A stretch of 64,000 nt of DNA from Mycobacterium sp. MBM (GCA_021648845.1 JAKJHY010000021.1:1-64000), one strand, 5' to 3'; shown: positions 1 to 8,501, counted from the first letter of the stretch. Numbers and translations: made by a program. Notes: a model not told the origin generated them from the letters alone.

Positions 1-25
1 CACCGGCCAGCTCTACGACGAACAT
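1..25 (-). CDS. possible 5' end of a gene running off the window
   Basis: On the minus strand an ATG at 25-23 opens a frame reading MFVVELAG to the window edge. A purine-rich GGAGAGGGG stretch lies about 13-21 nt upstream, farther than usual for a ribosome binding site. Only eight codons are visible, so no function can be given. It would be divergent from the FAD oxidoreductase that follows. It could equally be non-coding. Confidence 0.25.
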
Positions 26-105
26 GTTGCGTTCCCACCCCCTCTCCAGCTCGCGGCTTGACTTTTAACTTCGTGAGGTGTCTTTCGTCGACACTTGGGA
101 ACACC

Positions 106-1515
106 ATGCGCCGCACCACCGACATGTCGACCTGGCAGAATCGCCGGGTGTCCACCATCAACGGCCAGGTCTCGCACTGGTTCGACAAGATGCCCACGCT
201 GCGGCCGCGACTACCCGGTGACCGCGATGCCGATGTCTGCATCGTCGGCGCCGGCTACACCGGTCTGTGGACCGCCTACTACCTCAAAAAGGCCGACCCG
301 TCGCTGCGGATCACCGTCCTGGAGGCACGCTTCGCCGGTTTCGGTGCCTCCGGGCGCAACGGTGGCTGGCTGTCCGGGCTGGTCCCCGGCGACCGCAACC
401 GGATGGCGAAAACCTATGGCCGCGAAAAGGTTCTGTCCTGGCAGCGCGCGCTGAACGACTCCGTCGACGAGGTCATCGAGATTGCCGAACGCGAAGGTAT
501 CGATGCGGGTGCGGTCAAGGGCGGCAATCTGGAGATCGCCCGCAACCCGGCGCAAGCGGCGCGGCTGGCGGCCAGTGCGGCCGAGGAGCGGCGCTGGTGT
601 AATGACGTCACCGAGCTGACCAAAGAGCAAGCGGCGCAACGGGTCAACATCGACGGGCTGGTATCGGCCTATCACACACCGCACTGCGCACGCATCCAGC
701 CGGCCGTCTTGGCTCGGGGTGTGGCCGATGCCGTCGAACGACTGGGTGTCACCATCTACGAGCAGTCCGCGGTCCTGCAGATCCAGCAGGGCGGCGCCAT
801 CACCAGGACCGGCACCGTGCGCGCACCGATCGTGCTGCGGGCCACCGAGGGTTTCACCCCGGCGCTGCCGGGCCTGCGGCGGCGCTGGTTGCCGATGAAC
901 AGCTCGATGATCGCCACCGACCCCATCCCCGCTCGTATCTGGGACCAAATCGGTTGGCAGGGTCGCGAAACCATCGGCGACACCGCCCATGGATTCTTCT
1001 ACGCCCAACGCACCGTCGATGACCGCATCGCCATCGGGGGGCGCAGCGTGCCGTACCGATTCGGGTCACGCACCGATCAGGACGGGCAGGTGCCCGCGCG
1101 CACCATCCGCCTGTTGACCGAGGTGCTGCATTCGATACTGCCGCAGGTGCGTGACATCCCCGTCGCGCACGGCTGGTGCGGCGTGCTGGCGGTGCCGCGC
1201 GACTGGGAAGCCGGCGTCGCCCTGGACCGCACCACCGGACTGGGCTGGGCCGGCGGCTACGTCGGGCACGGCGTGACCGCGACGAACCTGGCCGGCCGCA
1301 CCCTGGCCGACCTGGTCCTGGCTCGGAACACCCCGATCACCGAACTGCCGTGGGTCGGTCACCAGTCGCGGAATTGGGAACCCGAACCGATGCGCTGGCT
1401 CGGGGTGCGCGGCCTCTATACCGCCTACAAACTCGCCGACCGCCACGAATCCAGCGGTCGCCGCACCACCTCACCCATCGCCAGGGTCGCGGACGTCATC
1501 ACCCGCAAGCCCTGA
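106..1515 (+). CDS. FAD-dependent amine/amino-acid oxidoreductase (DAO family)
   Basis: The product is about 469 aa and belongs to the DAO/PuuB-like flavoprotein oxidases, which oxidise amines or amino acids such as gamma-glutamylputrescine or glycine derivatives. The dinucleotide-binding motif VGAGYTG lies near residue 48, followed by the family's E-A-R and GASGRNGGW segments that contact FAD. A C-terminal GYVGHGVTATNLAGR segment is the usual second flavin-contact region. The start is uncertain: the frame is open from a TTG at 58, and ATG 106 and ATG 124 are both plausible; none has a strong ribosome binding site. The substrate cannot be deduced from the sequence. Confidence 0.8.
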   Translation: MRRTTDMSTWQNRRVSTINGQVSHWFDKMPTLRPRLPGDRDADVCIVGAGYTGLWTAYYLKKADPSLRITVLEARFAGFGASGRNGGWLSGLVPGDRNRMAKTYGREKVLSWQRALNDSVDEVIEIAEREGIDAGAVKGGNLEIARNPAQAARLAASAAEERRWCNDVTELTKEQAAQRVNIDGLVSAYHTPHCARIQPAVLARGVADAVERLGVTIYEQSAVLQIQQGGAITRTGTVRAPIVLRATEGFTPALPGLRRRWLPMNSSMIATDPIPARIWDQIGWQGRETIGDTAHGFFYAQRTVDDRIAIGGRSVPYRFGSRTDQDGQVPARTIRLLTEVLHSILPQVRDIPVAHGWCGVLAVPRDWEAGVALDRTTGLGWAGGYVGHGVTATNLAGRTLADLVLARNTPITELPWVGHQSRNWEPEPMRWLGVRGLYTAYKLADRHESSGRRTTSPIARVADVITRKP

Positions 1516-1525
1516 GCGGACCCGC

Positions 1526-1981
1526 CTAACCTTCGGCGCGTGCCTTGAGCCGCTCGAGCGTGGCCTGGATGTGCGCGGCGTTCGCGCTGTCGCGGTCGCT
1601 GATTCCGGTGGCAAATCCGGCGATCTTCTTGAACCAGCCGGCGCGGCGGTCCCATGTCGACTCGGTGACGGTGCAGCCCCCATCGGTGGCGGTGATGTCA
1701 TAGCGCCAGTGTGCGACCGGGAAGATCGCCGATTTCACGTCGAACGCGAAGGTCGAGCCCGGCACCGCGTCGGTGACGGTGCAGGTGGTGGTCCAGGATT
1801 TCGAGCCGTTGCGATTTTCCCCTTTGAATACCGCTCCCGGCGCGGCCGAGGCGCCCTTGGTCCACTGCATCGCGTGCGCCTCCTCGGCCAGTGCCGCCAA
1901 CGTCGGCAAGTCGGTGATCAGCGCGTACACGTCCGCCGGATCGGCTGCGATGGTCACGGACGCGGAGATGGGGGCGTTCAT
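1526..1981 (-). CDS. SRPBCC (START-like) family protein
   Basis: This 151-aa protein has the layout of the polyketide cyclase/SRPBCC fold: a beta strand at the N-terminus, then the helix with DPADVYALITDLPTL (residues 15-29), a central run of strands, and a long C-terminal amphipathic helix. Such proteins bind hydrophobic ligands in a deep cavity; in mycobacteria most have no known ligand. It converges on the FAD oxidoreductase and is divergent from the DUF427 gene with 65 bp between starts, so the two could share a control region. Function beyond the fold is unknown. Confidence 0.75.
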   Translation of the reverse strand: MNAPISASVTIAADPADVYALITDLPTLAALAEEAHAMQWTKGASAAPGAVFKGENRNGSKSWTTTCTVTDAVPGSTFAFDVKSAIFPVAHWRYDITATDGGCTVTESTWDRRAGWFKKIAGFATGISDRDSANAAHIQATLERLKARAEG

Positions 1982-2046
1982 ATGCCGATGGTAGCGAGCC
2001 GAGGGTGGCGGGAATCGCCGGATCGGCGGCGGCGTTGCATGCCGAT

Positions 2047-2406
2047 ATGAGCGAGCGTCCCGTCTGGCAGCCGACCGCCGAGCACCCGATCACCGTCTCA
2101 CCGACCGGCAGGCACGTCACGGTCGAGGTGGGCGGGCGGATCGTCGCTGAGACGGACGGAGCGGTGACTCTGAAAGAAGCCACGTATCCGCCGGTGTATT
2201 ACATCCCGCTTGCCGACGTGGTGGCCTCGGCCCTGCAGCCCAGCGAGACCACCACCTACTGCCCCTACAAGGGTGAGGCGAGCTACTACCACGTCGCCGG
2301 TGTACCGGACGCCATCTGGGCCTACGAACGGCCGTACCCGGCGGTCGCCGATATCGCCGGGAAGGTCGCTTTCTATCCGGACAAGGCGCAGATCTCCCTG
2401 GCATAG
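2047..2406 (+). CDS. DUF427 domain protein
   Basis: 119 aa, almost entirely one DUF427 domain: the signature TYPPVYYIPLADV (residues 46-58), then TYCPYKGEASYY (69-80) and the WAYERPYP segment (about 90-97) are typical. The domain is small and beta-rich with no established biochemical role. ATG 2047 is chosen because the sequence upstream (frame open from 2005) is not family-like. Divergent from the SRPBCC gene. Confidence 0.8.
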   Translation: MSERPVWQPTAEHPITVSPTGRHVTVEVGGRIVAETDGAVTLKEATYPPVYYIPLADVVASALQPSETTTYCPYKGEASYYHVAGVPDAIWAYERPYPAVADIAGKVAFYPDKAQISLA

Positions 2407-2456
2407 CCCGTGTGGTCTCGCCGGTGACCGGCAGCTCCCGATCGGCTGCGATCGAA

Positions 2457-3815
2457 TCACGCCGATGTGCCCTTGAGCTGTGCGACAAGCCAGCGCTGTG
2501 CGTAGTCGAGCCACTGGCGGTAGTGGCCCATCGCGCAGTGGTCATCGTCCGGGTAGAGCAGCACGGTGGCGTTGGGGGCTTCCCGGGCGAGGTCGATGCT
2601 GTCCTGGGTGCTCATCAGGGTGTCGTGATCGCCATTGATGACCAACAGCGGGATGGTGATATCCGGGTAGCGATCGCGAATGGACAGCGCTCTGAGCTTG
2701 CGTATCAAGTCGATCGGGTGGGATGCGCCAACGGTGTCGGCGAGTGCGCCGAGGATAACTTGCGGTGTGCCGAGGGCGCCGCTGTGAAAGGAACGGTGAG
2801 TGGGTGCCCCGCACGCAATGGCGCACGCCAGCCGGTCACTGCCGGCCGCCGTGCGGGCGGTCCAATAGCCGCCAAAGCTGACCCCCACCATGGCGATTCG
2901 CGTCTCATCGAGTCGCTCGTCGCCGGCTAGGTGCTCGATTACCTGGTGATAGACCGCCTCCGATTCCGGGCGCATCGGGTGGGTGTAGGCGTAGCTTCCC
3001 GGCATCTCCATCAGGAACATCGCGATGCCCGAGTCGCGGTAGCGCAGTTGCGGGATCGCCAGTTCTTGCGCGGTGCCCTCCAAACCGTTGGTGGTCAGCA
3101 CGACCGGATGTGGCCCGGGATCGGGCGGAACGACGAGGTAGCCGGTTACGGTCTCACCGCCTGCCACCGCTATGTCGATCTGCTCGACGGCGAGCCCCAG
3201 CGTGGGGGCCAACGCGCCGATCAGAGCGTCGAAGAGCTGCCGCGAGCGCCGATAGCCCTGCATGCGGGCGGCGCTGTGGCCAGGGAAGGCGCTGACCTGA
3301 TAGTAGGTGATTGCCTTGACCCAGGCGTCGATTGCCGTGAACGCCTGCGTAATTCGTGCGTGATCACCGGGCGGCGCGTGTTCGCTGACGAGGGTGCTCG
3401 GTGCGCGGGTGTCCGGTTGCGGACCGTGATCGGCATATAGCGCCGCAGCCGGGGCGACAGCTGCCCTCAGCGCGTCGAGTTGCTCGCCGTCGATCGCGTT
3501 GACCGGCGTGGTGAGGTCTGGAATGGCCGAGGAGTTGTGGCCGGCCAGGCTTCGCAGCAGGTAAGTGGCCCGCCTCGCGTGTGTATCGGCGATCCCGTTC
3601 CAGTGCCCGCACCAGCGGTCATCGCGGAATGAACGGGTCGCGCGGACCTGCTGGGCAAACTCGGTCTGGTCGAGTCCGCCCATGTTGGCGTAGCGCAGGA
3701 CGAACAGCGCGGGCAGGAATGGCCCGGCCCCGGTCCAGCGGGTGGCGATATCGGTGCTCCTGGTGGCCGCGCACGCGGTCACCAAGAGCTTCTGCGCCAA
3801 CGTGGCCTCAGCCAT
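2457..3815 (-). CDS. FrsA-like alpha/beta hydrolase
   Basis: 452 aa with a helical N-terminal half and a C-terminal alpha/beta hydrolase domain, the arrangement of FrsA/DUF1100-type esterases and the pseudooxynicotine hydrolase group. The nucleophile elbow GVSFGG places Ser313; Asp398 in NGDHDT and His426 in DDDHC complete a likely triad. Start ATG 3815 is preceded by AGAGGGA at a good distance, so the upstream Arg-rich extension is not coding. Divergent from the fumarylacetoacetate hydrolase gene across a short region holding two identical-looking operators, so the two are probably controlled together and may act in one catabolic route. Substrate unknown. Confidence 0.78.
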   Translation of the reverse strand: MAEATLAQKLLVTACAATRSTDIATRWTGAGPFLPALFVLRYANMGGLDQTEFAQQVRATRSFRDDRWCGHWNGIADTHARRATYLLRSLAGHNSSAIPDLTTPVNAIDGEQLDALRAAVAPAAALYADHGPQPDTRAPSTLVSEHAPPGDHARITQAFTAIDAWVKAITYYQVSAFPGHSAARMQGYRRSRQLFDALIGALAPTLGLAVEQIDIAVAGGETVTGYLVVPPDPGPHPVVLTTNGLEGTAQELAIPQLRYRDSGIAMFLMEMPGSYAYTHPMRPESEAVYHQVIEHLAGDERLDETRIAMVGVSFGGYWTARTAAGSDRLACAIACGAPTHRSFHSGALGTPQVILGALADTVGASHPIDLIRKLRALSIRDRYPDITIPLLVINGDHDTLMSTQDSIDLAREAPNATVLLYPDDDHCAMGHYRQWLDYAQRWLVAQLKGTSA

Positions 3816-3880
3816 GGACGTCCCTCTCCGTGTGCGTCGGTGTGCGGGCGACGTCCTGCCGACCGCCACCCGCGCCGGTC

Positions 3881-3936
3881 CGGAACGATTGTTCCGGTAT
3901 TGGTATCGCTCAGGCTACAATGGAACGACTGTTCCG
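3881..3936. promoter_or_regulatory. twin TetR-type operators between divergent genes
   Basis: Two near-identical palindromes, CGGAACGATTGTTCCG (3881-3896) and TGGAACGACTGTTCCG (3921-3936), are centred exactly 40 bp apart between the hydrolase start (3815) and the hydrolase-family start at 3953. They share the inverted core GGAAC-N4-GTTCC. The TetR-family gene two positions downstream (4861) is the natural candidate to bind them. A TACAAT hexamer at 3916-3921 overlaps the second operator. Binding is inferred, not shown. Confidence 0.65.
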
Positions 3937-3952
3937 CCGAGAGGGGAGTTCG

Positions 3953-4864
3953 GTGAAGCTGAGACGCGTTCGCACCGCACACGGCCTGGACCTGCAATTC
4001 CGGGATGCAGGCCACTCTTGGCAGCCGACCCACGACGACACTCCCTTGGGCGGGCGGGTCTTCGACGCGGACTGGGAACTTGCCCGTGCCGACGAGCACC
4101 TACAGCACGGCACGGCGGTGCTGCCGTTTCAGCCGGTCTCGTTCCGCGACTTCATGCTCTACGAGCGGCATGTCCTGGACGCCAGCCGAGGCTTGGTCCG
4201 GCGATTCCACCCCGGGCAGTACCGGTTTGTCGAGACCGTCGAAGCGCTCACTCGGCGTACGTTCCCGCTGCTGAAACCCAAGCCGCTGTTCTACCGCCAG
4301 CCCATGTATTACATGTCCAACGCAATGACATTCGTGCCCTCGGGGACACCGATCAGCGCACCTTCCTACAGTCGGGCGTTGGACTACGAACTGGAGATCG
4401 GGTTCGTCTTGGCGCGTGACCTGATGGACGCCACACCGGCCGAGGCGCTCGACTCGATCGGGGCGTTCGTTGTGCTCAACGACCTGAGCGCCCGTGACGT
4501 GCAGCGCGCCGAGATGGCCAGTGGGTTCGGTCCGCAGAAGGCCAAGCACTTCACCAGCTCGATATCCGAGGTCGCCGTCACGGCTGACGAGATCCTGCCC
4601 CGCATCGACGATCTGCACGGAACGGTCACCATCAACGGGGTGACGGTCGCCACCGTGTCCAGCGCCGGCATGCAACACACGCTGGGCGAGGTCCTCGCGC
4701 ATGCTTCACGAAGCGAACACCTGCGCCGCGGTGAGTTGTTCGGTACCGGCACACTCCCCGGCGGGAGCGGCATGGAAACCGGGCACTGGCTGCGCCCAGG
4801 CGACACCCTTGAGCTGTGCATCGACGGAATCGGCAGCATCGACCACGCCATCATCGACTCATGA
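3953..4864 (+). CDS. fumarylacetoacetate hydrolase family protein
   Basis: 303 aa. The C-terminal two-thirds is an FAH domain: metal-binding acidic residues in DYELEIG (Glu146 and Glu148 among them), NDLSARD (around residues 176-182), and FGPQKAKHF following. FAH enzymes cleave C-C bonds in beta-diketo acids or hydrolyse and isomerise related oxo-acids in aromatic catabolism. GTG 3953 is chosen because AGAGGGGAG lies about 6 nt upstream; a longer frame from 3581 overlaps the divergent gene and the operators. It overlaps the TetR gene by ATGA, so the two are co-transcribed. The exact substrate is not readable. Confidence 0.8.
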   Translation: MKLRRVRTAHGLDLQFRDAGHSWQPTHDDTPLGGRVFDADWELARADEHLQHGTAVLPFQPVSFRDFMLYERHVLDASRGLVRRFHPGQYRFVETVEALTRRTFPLLKPKPLFYRQPMYYMSNAMTFVPSGTPISAPSYSRALDYELEIGFVLARDLMDATPAEALDSIGAFVVLNDLSARDVQRAEMASGFGPQKAKHFTSSISEVAVTADEILPRIDDLHGTVTINGVTVATVSSAGMQHTLGEVLAHASRSEHLRRGELFGTGTLPGGSGMETGHWLRPGDTLELCIDGIGSIDHAIIDS

Positions 4865-5538
4865 CCCGCCCCGCCGTCGGTAACCGGCAGACCTCGACCT
4901 CGCGTGCGGCCAACCGTGCCGCATTGCAGAACCGCCTTCTCGACAGTGCCGAGGAGCTTTTCGCCACCCGCGGCTACTTCGGTGTCAGCGTCCGAGACAT
5001 CACCGACCGTGCCGGTACCCGGCTGGCCGCGGTCAGCGAGCAGTTCGGCGGCAAGGAAGGCTTGTTCCGCGCGGTTGTGGTGCGCCGCATTCACCCCCTC
5101 AACGAGGACCGCCGGGCCCGGCTGGCGGCGATGCCTGTTCGCGGCCCGCAGGCCGATCGTTTGCGTGCACTCATCGACGCCTTCACCGAACCGATGCGCC
5201 AACGAGCGGGTCATCCGGGGTGGGACAACTACTTTCGCTTCATCGCCCAGTTCGCCAACTCCGGGCACCCCATCAGGAGACTCGTCGCCGAGGACTTCAA
5301 CGCCATCGCCGCCGACTTCATCGAGGCGCTGCGTGCTGTGTTCCCGGCCGCTGACGAGGCCGCCATCCACGACGCCTATCTGCACCTGGTTGCCGCGACC
5401 ATGCACACCTACTCCAATAATTTGCGCCTGGACGGCCTCACCGACGGCCGCATGCATGCCGATGACATCGAAGACCGCCACCACGCGCTGCTGCGCTTCG
5501 CCGAAGGTGGCATCAGCGACCTGCTGGCGGCGCCGTGA
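4861..5538 (+). CDS. TetR family transcriptional regulator
   Basis: 225 aa. The N-terminal helix-turn-helix segment (about residues 18-65) has the family pattern: LLDSAEELFATRGYFGVSVR, then DITDRAG and a recognition helix region ending FGGKEGLF. The rest is a helical ligand-binding and dimer domain of the CerR/PsrA-like type. It starts inside the stop codon of the FAH gene (ATGA), so it is translationally coupled to it. The paired GGAAC-N4-GTTCC palindromes in front of the operon are its likely binding sites, making this a self-regulated catabolic unit. Confidence 0.85.
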   Translation: MTRPAVGNRQTSTSRAANRAALQNRLLDSAEELFATRGYFGVSVRDITDRAGTRLAAVSEQFGGKEGLFRAVVVRRIHPLNEDRRARLAAMPVRGPQADRLRALIDAFTEPMRQRAGHPGWDNYFRFIAQFANSGHPIRRLVAEDFNAIAADFIEALRAVFPAADEAAIHDAYLHLVAATMHTYSNNLRLDGLTDGRMHADDIEDRHHALLRFAEGGISDLLAAP

Positions 5539-5594
5539 TCAGGTACGTCGATCCGGTCGAATCGGCACGGGGATGGCGCAACTAGATTGGACAG

Positions 5595-6491
5595 ATGCCC
5601 ACCGCGTCGGTGACGTTCGGCGGACCCGTGAGTCCTGGATTCACCCTGTCGCCGCTGCGCCGGGGCGGCGGCGACCCGTGCTTCAGGAACGTCGGCGCGG
5701 ACATTTGGCGTACCTCGGTGACCCGCACCGGCGCGGTCACTGCGCAGATCCGCAAGACCGCGCCCGATACCGTGGAATGCGAGGCATGGGGTCCCGGAGC
5801 GGCCGAGTTCCTGGACAGCTTCGCTGCGCTGCTGGGAAGCGAAGACGACACCTCGGGCTTCGACCCGCAGAACCCGACGATCGCCGAGGCCCATCGGCGG
5901 GTGCCGCATCTGCGCTTGGGTCGAACGGGTCGGGTGTTGGAGGCGCTGATCCCGGCGGTGCTCGAGCAGCGCGTCTACGGCAAGGACGCGTTCCGCGCGT
6001 GGCGGCTGCTGACCACCAAATATGGCGCGCCCGCGCCAGGTCCGGCACCCGCGGGTATGCGGGTGCCGCCCACGGCCGAGGTCTGGCGGCGGATCCCGTC
6101 CTGGGAATTCCAGCTCGCCAACGTGGATCCCGGCCGTGCTCGCACTGTGGTCGGGTGCGCGCAACGCGCCGCGGCCCTGGAGCGGCTGGACCCGGCGAAG
6201 GCGGCCGCCGGCCTGACATCGCTGCCCGGGGTGGGGGTGTGGACAGCGGCGGAAACAATGCAGCGTGCGTTCGGGGACGCCGATGCACTGTCGGTCGGCG
6301 ACTTTCACCTGGCGAAGGTGGTTGGGTTGAGCCTGCTGGGCCACCCGATCGATGACGCCGAGATGGTGGCGTTGCTCGAGCCGGTGCGTCCGCACCGGCA
6401 TCGGGCAGTCCGGTTGCTGGAAGTCAGCGGACTCGCGGTACGCCGGCGCCGAGGTCCCCGTCAGGCGATACCGAACTTGCGTGCGCTCTGA
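5595..6491 (+). CDS. DNA-3-methyladenine glycosylase family protein (HhH-GPD)
   Basis: 298 aa. The C-terminal half carries a helix-hairpin-helix, LTSLPGVGVWTAAETMQRA (about residues 207-225), followed at the expected distance by VGDFHL, whose Asp is the catalytic residue of the HhH-GPD superfamily. The N-terminal half resembles the AlkA-type beta domain. Such enzymes excise alkylated purines from DNA at the start of base excision repair. It is not in an operon with the following dps gene. Assignment to AlkA-like rather than MutY/Nth types rests on the absence of an FeS Cys cluster. Confidence 0.75.
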   Translation: MPTASVTFGGPVSPGFTLSPLRRGGGDPCFRNVGADIWRTSVTRTGAVTAQIRKTAPDTVECEAWGPGAAEFLDSFAALLGSEDDTSGFDPQNPTIAEAHRRVPHLRLGRTGRVLEALIPAVLEQRVYGKDAFRAWRLLTTKYGAPAPGPAPAGMRVPPTAEVWRRIPSWEFQLANVDPGRARTVVGCAQRAAALERLDPAKAAAGLTSLPGVGVWTAAETMQRAFGDADALSVGDFHLAKVVGLSLLGHPIDDAEMVALLEPVRPHRHRAVRLLEVSGLAVRRRRGPRQAIPNLRAL

Positions 6492-6498
6492 GCGAAAT

Positions 6499-6525
6499 GG
6501 ATTACCGAGAGGTGGCTCTGGGTAT
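6499..6525 (+). promoter_or_regulatory. candidate SigF promoter of dps
   Basis: GGATT (6499-6503), a 16-nt spacer and GGGTAT (6520-6525) match the mycobacterial SigF consensus GGTTT-N16-18-GGGTAT with one mismatch. It sits 50 bp upstream of dps, a gene that in M. smegmatis is known to be controlled by extracytoplasmic/stress sigma factors. It overlaps the end of the preceding gene by no more than its flank. Confidence 0.55.
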
Positions 6526-6574
6526 CCGTGCGGCGAGCCAGACGACGCAATGACGCCGATACGAAGGAGCCACC

Positions 6575-7117
6575 ATGACGACATTCACCATCCCGGGCCT
6601 TTCCGACAAGCAAGGTGCCGAGGTCGCCGACTTGCTGCAGAAGCAGCTGAGCCGCTACAACGATCTGCATCTGACTCTCAAGCACGTGCACTGGAACGTG
6701 GTCGGGCCCAACTTCATCGGTGTCCACGAGATGATCGACCCGCAGGTCGACCTGGTGCGCGGATACGCCGATGAAGTCGCCGAACGTATTGCGGCGCTGG
6801 GCGCTTCGCCGTTGGGTACGCCGGGTGCCATCATCAAGGACCGGACCTGGGATGACTACTCGGTGGGCCGGGACAAGGTGCAAGCGCATCTCGCCGCGCT
6901 CGACCTGGTCTACACCGGCATCATCGAGGACACCCGCAAGTCCATCGAGCGACTCGACGATATCGATCTCGTGTCCCAGGACATGCTCATCGGGCACGCC
7001 GGTGAAATGGAGAAGTTCCAGTGGTTCGTCCGGGCGCACCTGGAGAGCTCCGGTGGCCAGCTCGCCCACGACGGAAAGACCACCGAGCAGGGCGCGGCCG
7101 ACAAGGCGCGCAAGTAG
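6575..7117 (+). CDS. dps: Dps ferroxidase, starvation-inducible DNA-protecting protein
   Basis: 180 aa, matching M. smegmatis Dps1 in length and in its start MTTFTIPGLSDKQG. The ferroxidase-site signature is visible: KHVHWNVVGPNFIGVHEMID (residues 33-52) supplies the His and Asp/Glu ligands shared between subunits of the 12-mer. The Lys-rich C-terminus (about 166-180) is the tail that lets mycobacterial Dps bind DNA. The protein oxidises and stores iron and shields DNA in stationary phase. A candidate SigF promoter lies upstream and a long palindromic terminator directly downstream. Confidence 0.95.
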   Translation: MTTFTIPGLSDKQGAEVADLLQKQLSRYNDLHLTLKHVHWNVVGPNFIGVHEMIDPQVDLVRGYADEVAERIAALGASPLGTPGAIIKDRTWDDYSVGRDKVQAHLAALDLVYTGIIEDTRKSIERLDDIDLVSQDMLIGHAGEMEKFQWFVRAHLESSGGQLAHDGKTTEQGAADKARK

Positions 7118-7132
7118 CGACAGCCCGAGAAC

Positions 7133-7174
7133 CGCGAGAGCCGCATCGGCCAGCTGGCCGATGCGGCTCTCGCG
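7133..7174. terminator. 42-bp perfect palindrome, bidirectional terminator
   Basis: Bases 7133-7153 (CGCGAGAGCC...GCCAG) are the exact reverse complement of 7154-7174. The element lies between the stop of dps and the convergent stop of the thioesterase gene, the normal place for a shared intrinsic terminator. There is no T tract, as is usual for mycobacterial terminators. Confidence 0.75.
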
Positions 7175-7188
7175 CTGGGCCGTTCGCG

Positions 7189-7998
7189 TCAGCGGTAGCC
7201 GGTCACCCGGGCTGTCAACGCCACCTTGCCGTCATCGCCGATTCCGCGGGCCTCGGCGACGCCGCTGCGGCGCCCCAGGTGAAGCGGTGTCGCCGTGTAA
7301 TGAGCATGACCACCGCCGGTCAGCGGGCGCAGGTAGTTGACCCGCACGGATGCGGTGAGCAAAGGCGCACCGGTCCGGTCGGTGTTGAGTGCCGCCGAGG
7401 CGACCAATTCCAGGCCGGCGGCGGCCACCCCGCCATGCACCGCGCCGAGGGTGTTGTTGATTGCCGGGTGCTGGTGCTGACGCAGCACGACACCGGTGCC
7501 GCCGGATTCGGCTTCCTCGACGGCCATCAGTTCACCGAGGGTGGTGGGTAGGGCCTGGGGCGGTTCCACCGGCTGCTCGAAGGCACCGGGGACATGGACG
7601 GCGGCGGTGATGTAGAAGGTGCGCACGGTCGCCAGGCCGATCTCGGCGCCGCGGTGGGTCAGCGTGCATACCGACAGTGAGGTGTCGCCCGCGGCACCGA
7701 CGGGACGGCTGACCGCGAGTACGGGGGCCGACGGGTCGGTGGCGAGGGCCTGCTGGGCGCCCGCGGCGAACTCCATTGCCAGCTCGCTGGAAACCGTCCA
7801 ATGGTCGACCGGGCGACGGTCATGGTTGGCGAACCCGGCGATGTGGTCGACGAGCACCGCCAGCGGTGCCAGGCTGGGCGCTCCGGTGATCGGGTTCAGC
7901 AAGCCGTTCAGTGGCATCGTGGCGGCGTAGCTGTCCGGTCCGCTCTCGACGTTGGTGATGCCGAAGCGTCCGGGTGGGGTGGTCTGCGGATATGACAT
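7189..7998 (-). CDS. PaaI/TesB-like hotdog thioesterase
   Basis: 269 aa organised as two hotdog halves. The first half contains APLAVLVDHIAG (about residues 45-56); the second contains NNTLGAVHGGVAAAG (about 169-183), the classic hotdog active-site helix, and ends in strands around SVRVNYLRPL. Such proteins hydrolyse acyl-CoA thioesters, often of medium-chain or aromatic acyl groups. It converges on dps and is divergent from the gltB leader. The acyl specificity cannot be read. Confidence 0.75.
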   Translation of the reverse strand: MSYPQTTPPGRFGITNVESGPDSYAATMPLNGLLNPITGAPSLAPLAVLVDHIAGFANHDRRPVDHWTVSSELAMEFAAGAQQALATDPSAPVLAVSRPVGAAGDTSLSVCTLTHRGAEIGLATVRTFYITAAVHVPGAFEQPVEPPQALPTTLGELMAVEEAESGGTGVVLRQHQHPAINNTLGAVHGGVAAAGLELVASAALNTDRTGAPLLTASVRVNYLRPLTGGGHAHYTATPLHLGRRSGVAEARGIGDDGKVALTARVTGYR

Positions 7999-8501
7999 CG
8001 GGTTCAGCTTCGTGGCGGCCCGGCCGGGGGGTGTACCCCCGCGGGGTATCTGGGATGCGGAAATTGATGTGTCTAAGAATCTGGCTAGGCTTTCAGCAAA
8101 CTATTGAAAGCGAGTAATAGCATTTGATGGACAGGCTCAGCAACGTCGAGCAAATCAATGTGACGAGGGTCTCGATTGGCGTCCGGGTGTCGGCATTCGG
8201 CCGTCGTGCGGCGCTGCGCTCGAAATTGGTTCGCCGACAACGTTATTGCCAGGGTGTCGCCGCCGCCACAGGTCGATGACAGTGCGCGCCTCGAGCGTTT
8301 TACTTAGGGCCACCTAAGTTGGCACGTCACCCTGTGTTTGTCATATCGTTTTGGGCACTTGTGGCGAGCGGGACAAATCCGTCGTTCAGTGCTGCACGAA
8401 GGCACCGCGATCGCCCAGCCGGTGACCACCGGATGCCGCTGGAAACAGGCGGCAGTACATGAAGCAGCGCGCAGGCTTTGAGAGTAAAGGGTCAGGTGGG
8501 A
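7999..8501. other. 500-bp region upstream of gltB without a convincing gene
   Basis: This gap separates the thioesterase start from gltB. It is visibly less GC-rich in its middle part (8060-8350) than its neighbours. A 50-codon ATG frame at 8127-8279 exists but has no clear ribosome binding site or recognisable product. The useful content is the dyad and promoter candidate near 8302-8347 and a probable leader of about 140 nt before the gltB start. Confidence 0.6.
8302..8347 (+). promoter_or_regulatory. candidate gltB promoter overlapped by a dyad
   Basis: ACTTAGG (8302-8308) and CCTAAGT (8313-8319) form a perfect inverted repeat around GCCA. Its right arm touches TTGGCA (8319-8324), a good -35 hexamer, which is followed after 17 bp by the weak -10 CATATC (8342-8347). 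An operator over the -35 of the glutamate synthase operon would suit nitrogen control, but the motif does not match the GlnR consensus I know. Confidence 0.4.

Noticed and set aside
8127..8279. 50-codon ATG frame in the gltB upstream gap
   Set aside because: No ribosome binding site, Arg-rich product typical of a random frame in this DNA, and no promoter placed for it.
8302..8320. Dyad before gltB as an IdeR box
   Set aside because: Only 10 of 19 positions match the IdeR consensus at best alignment.
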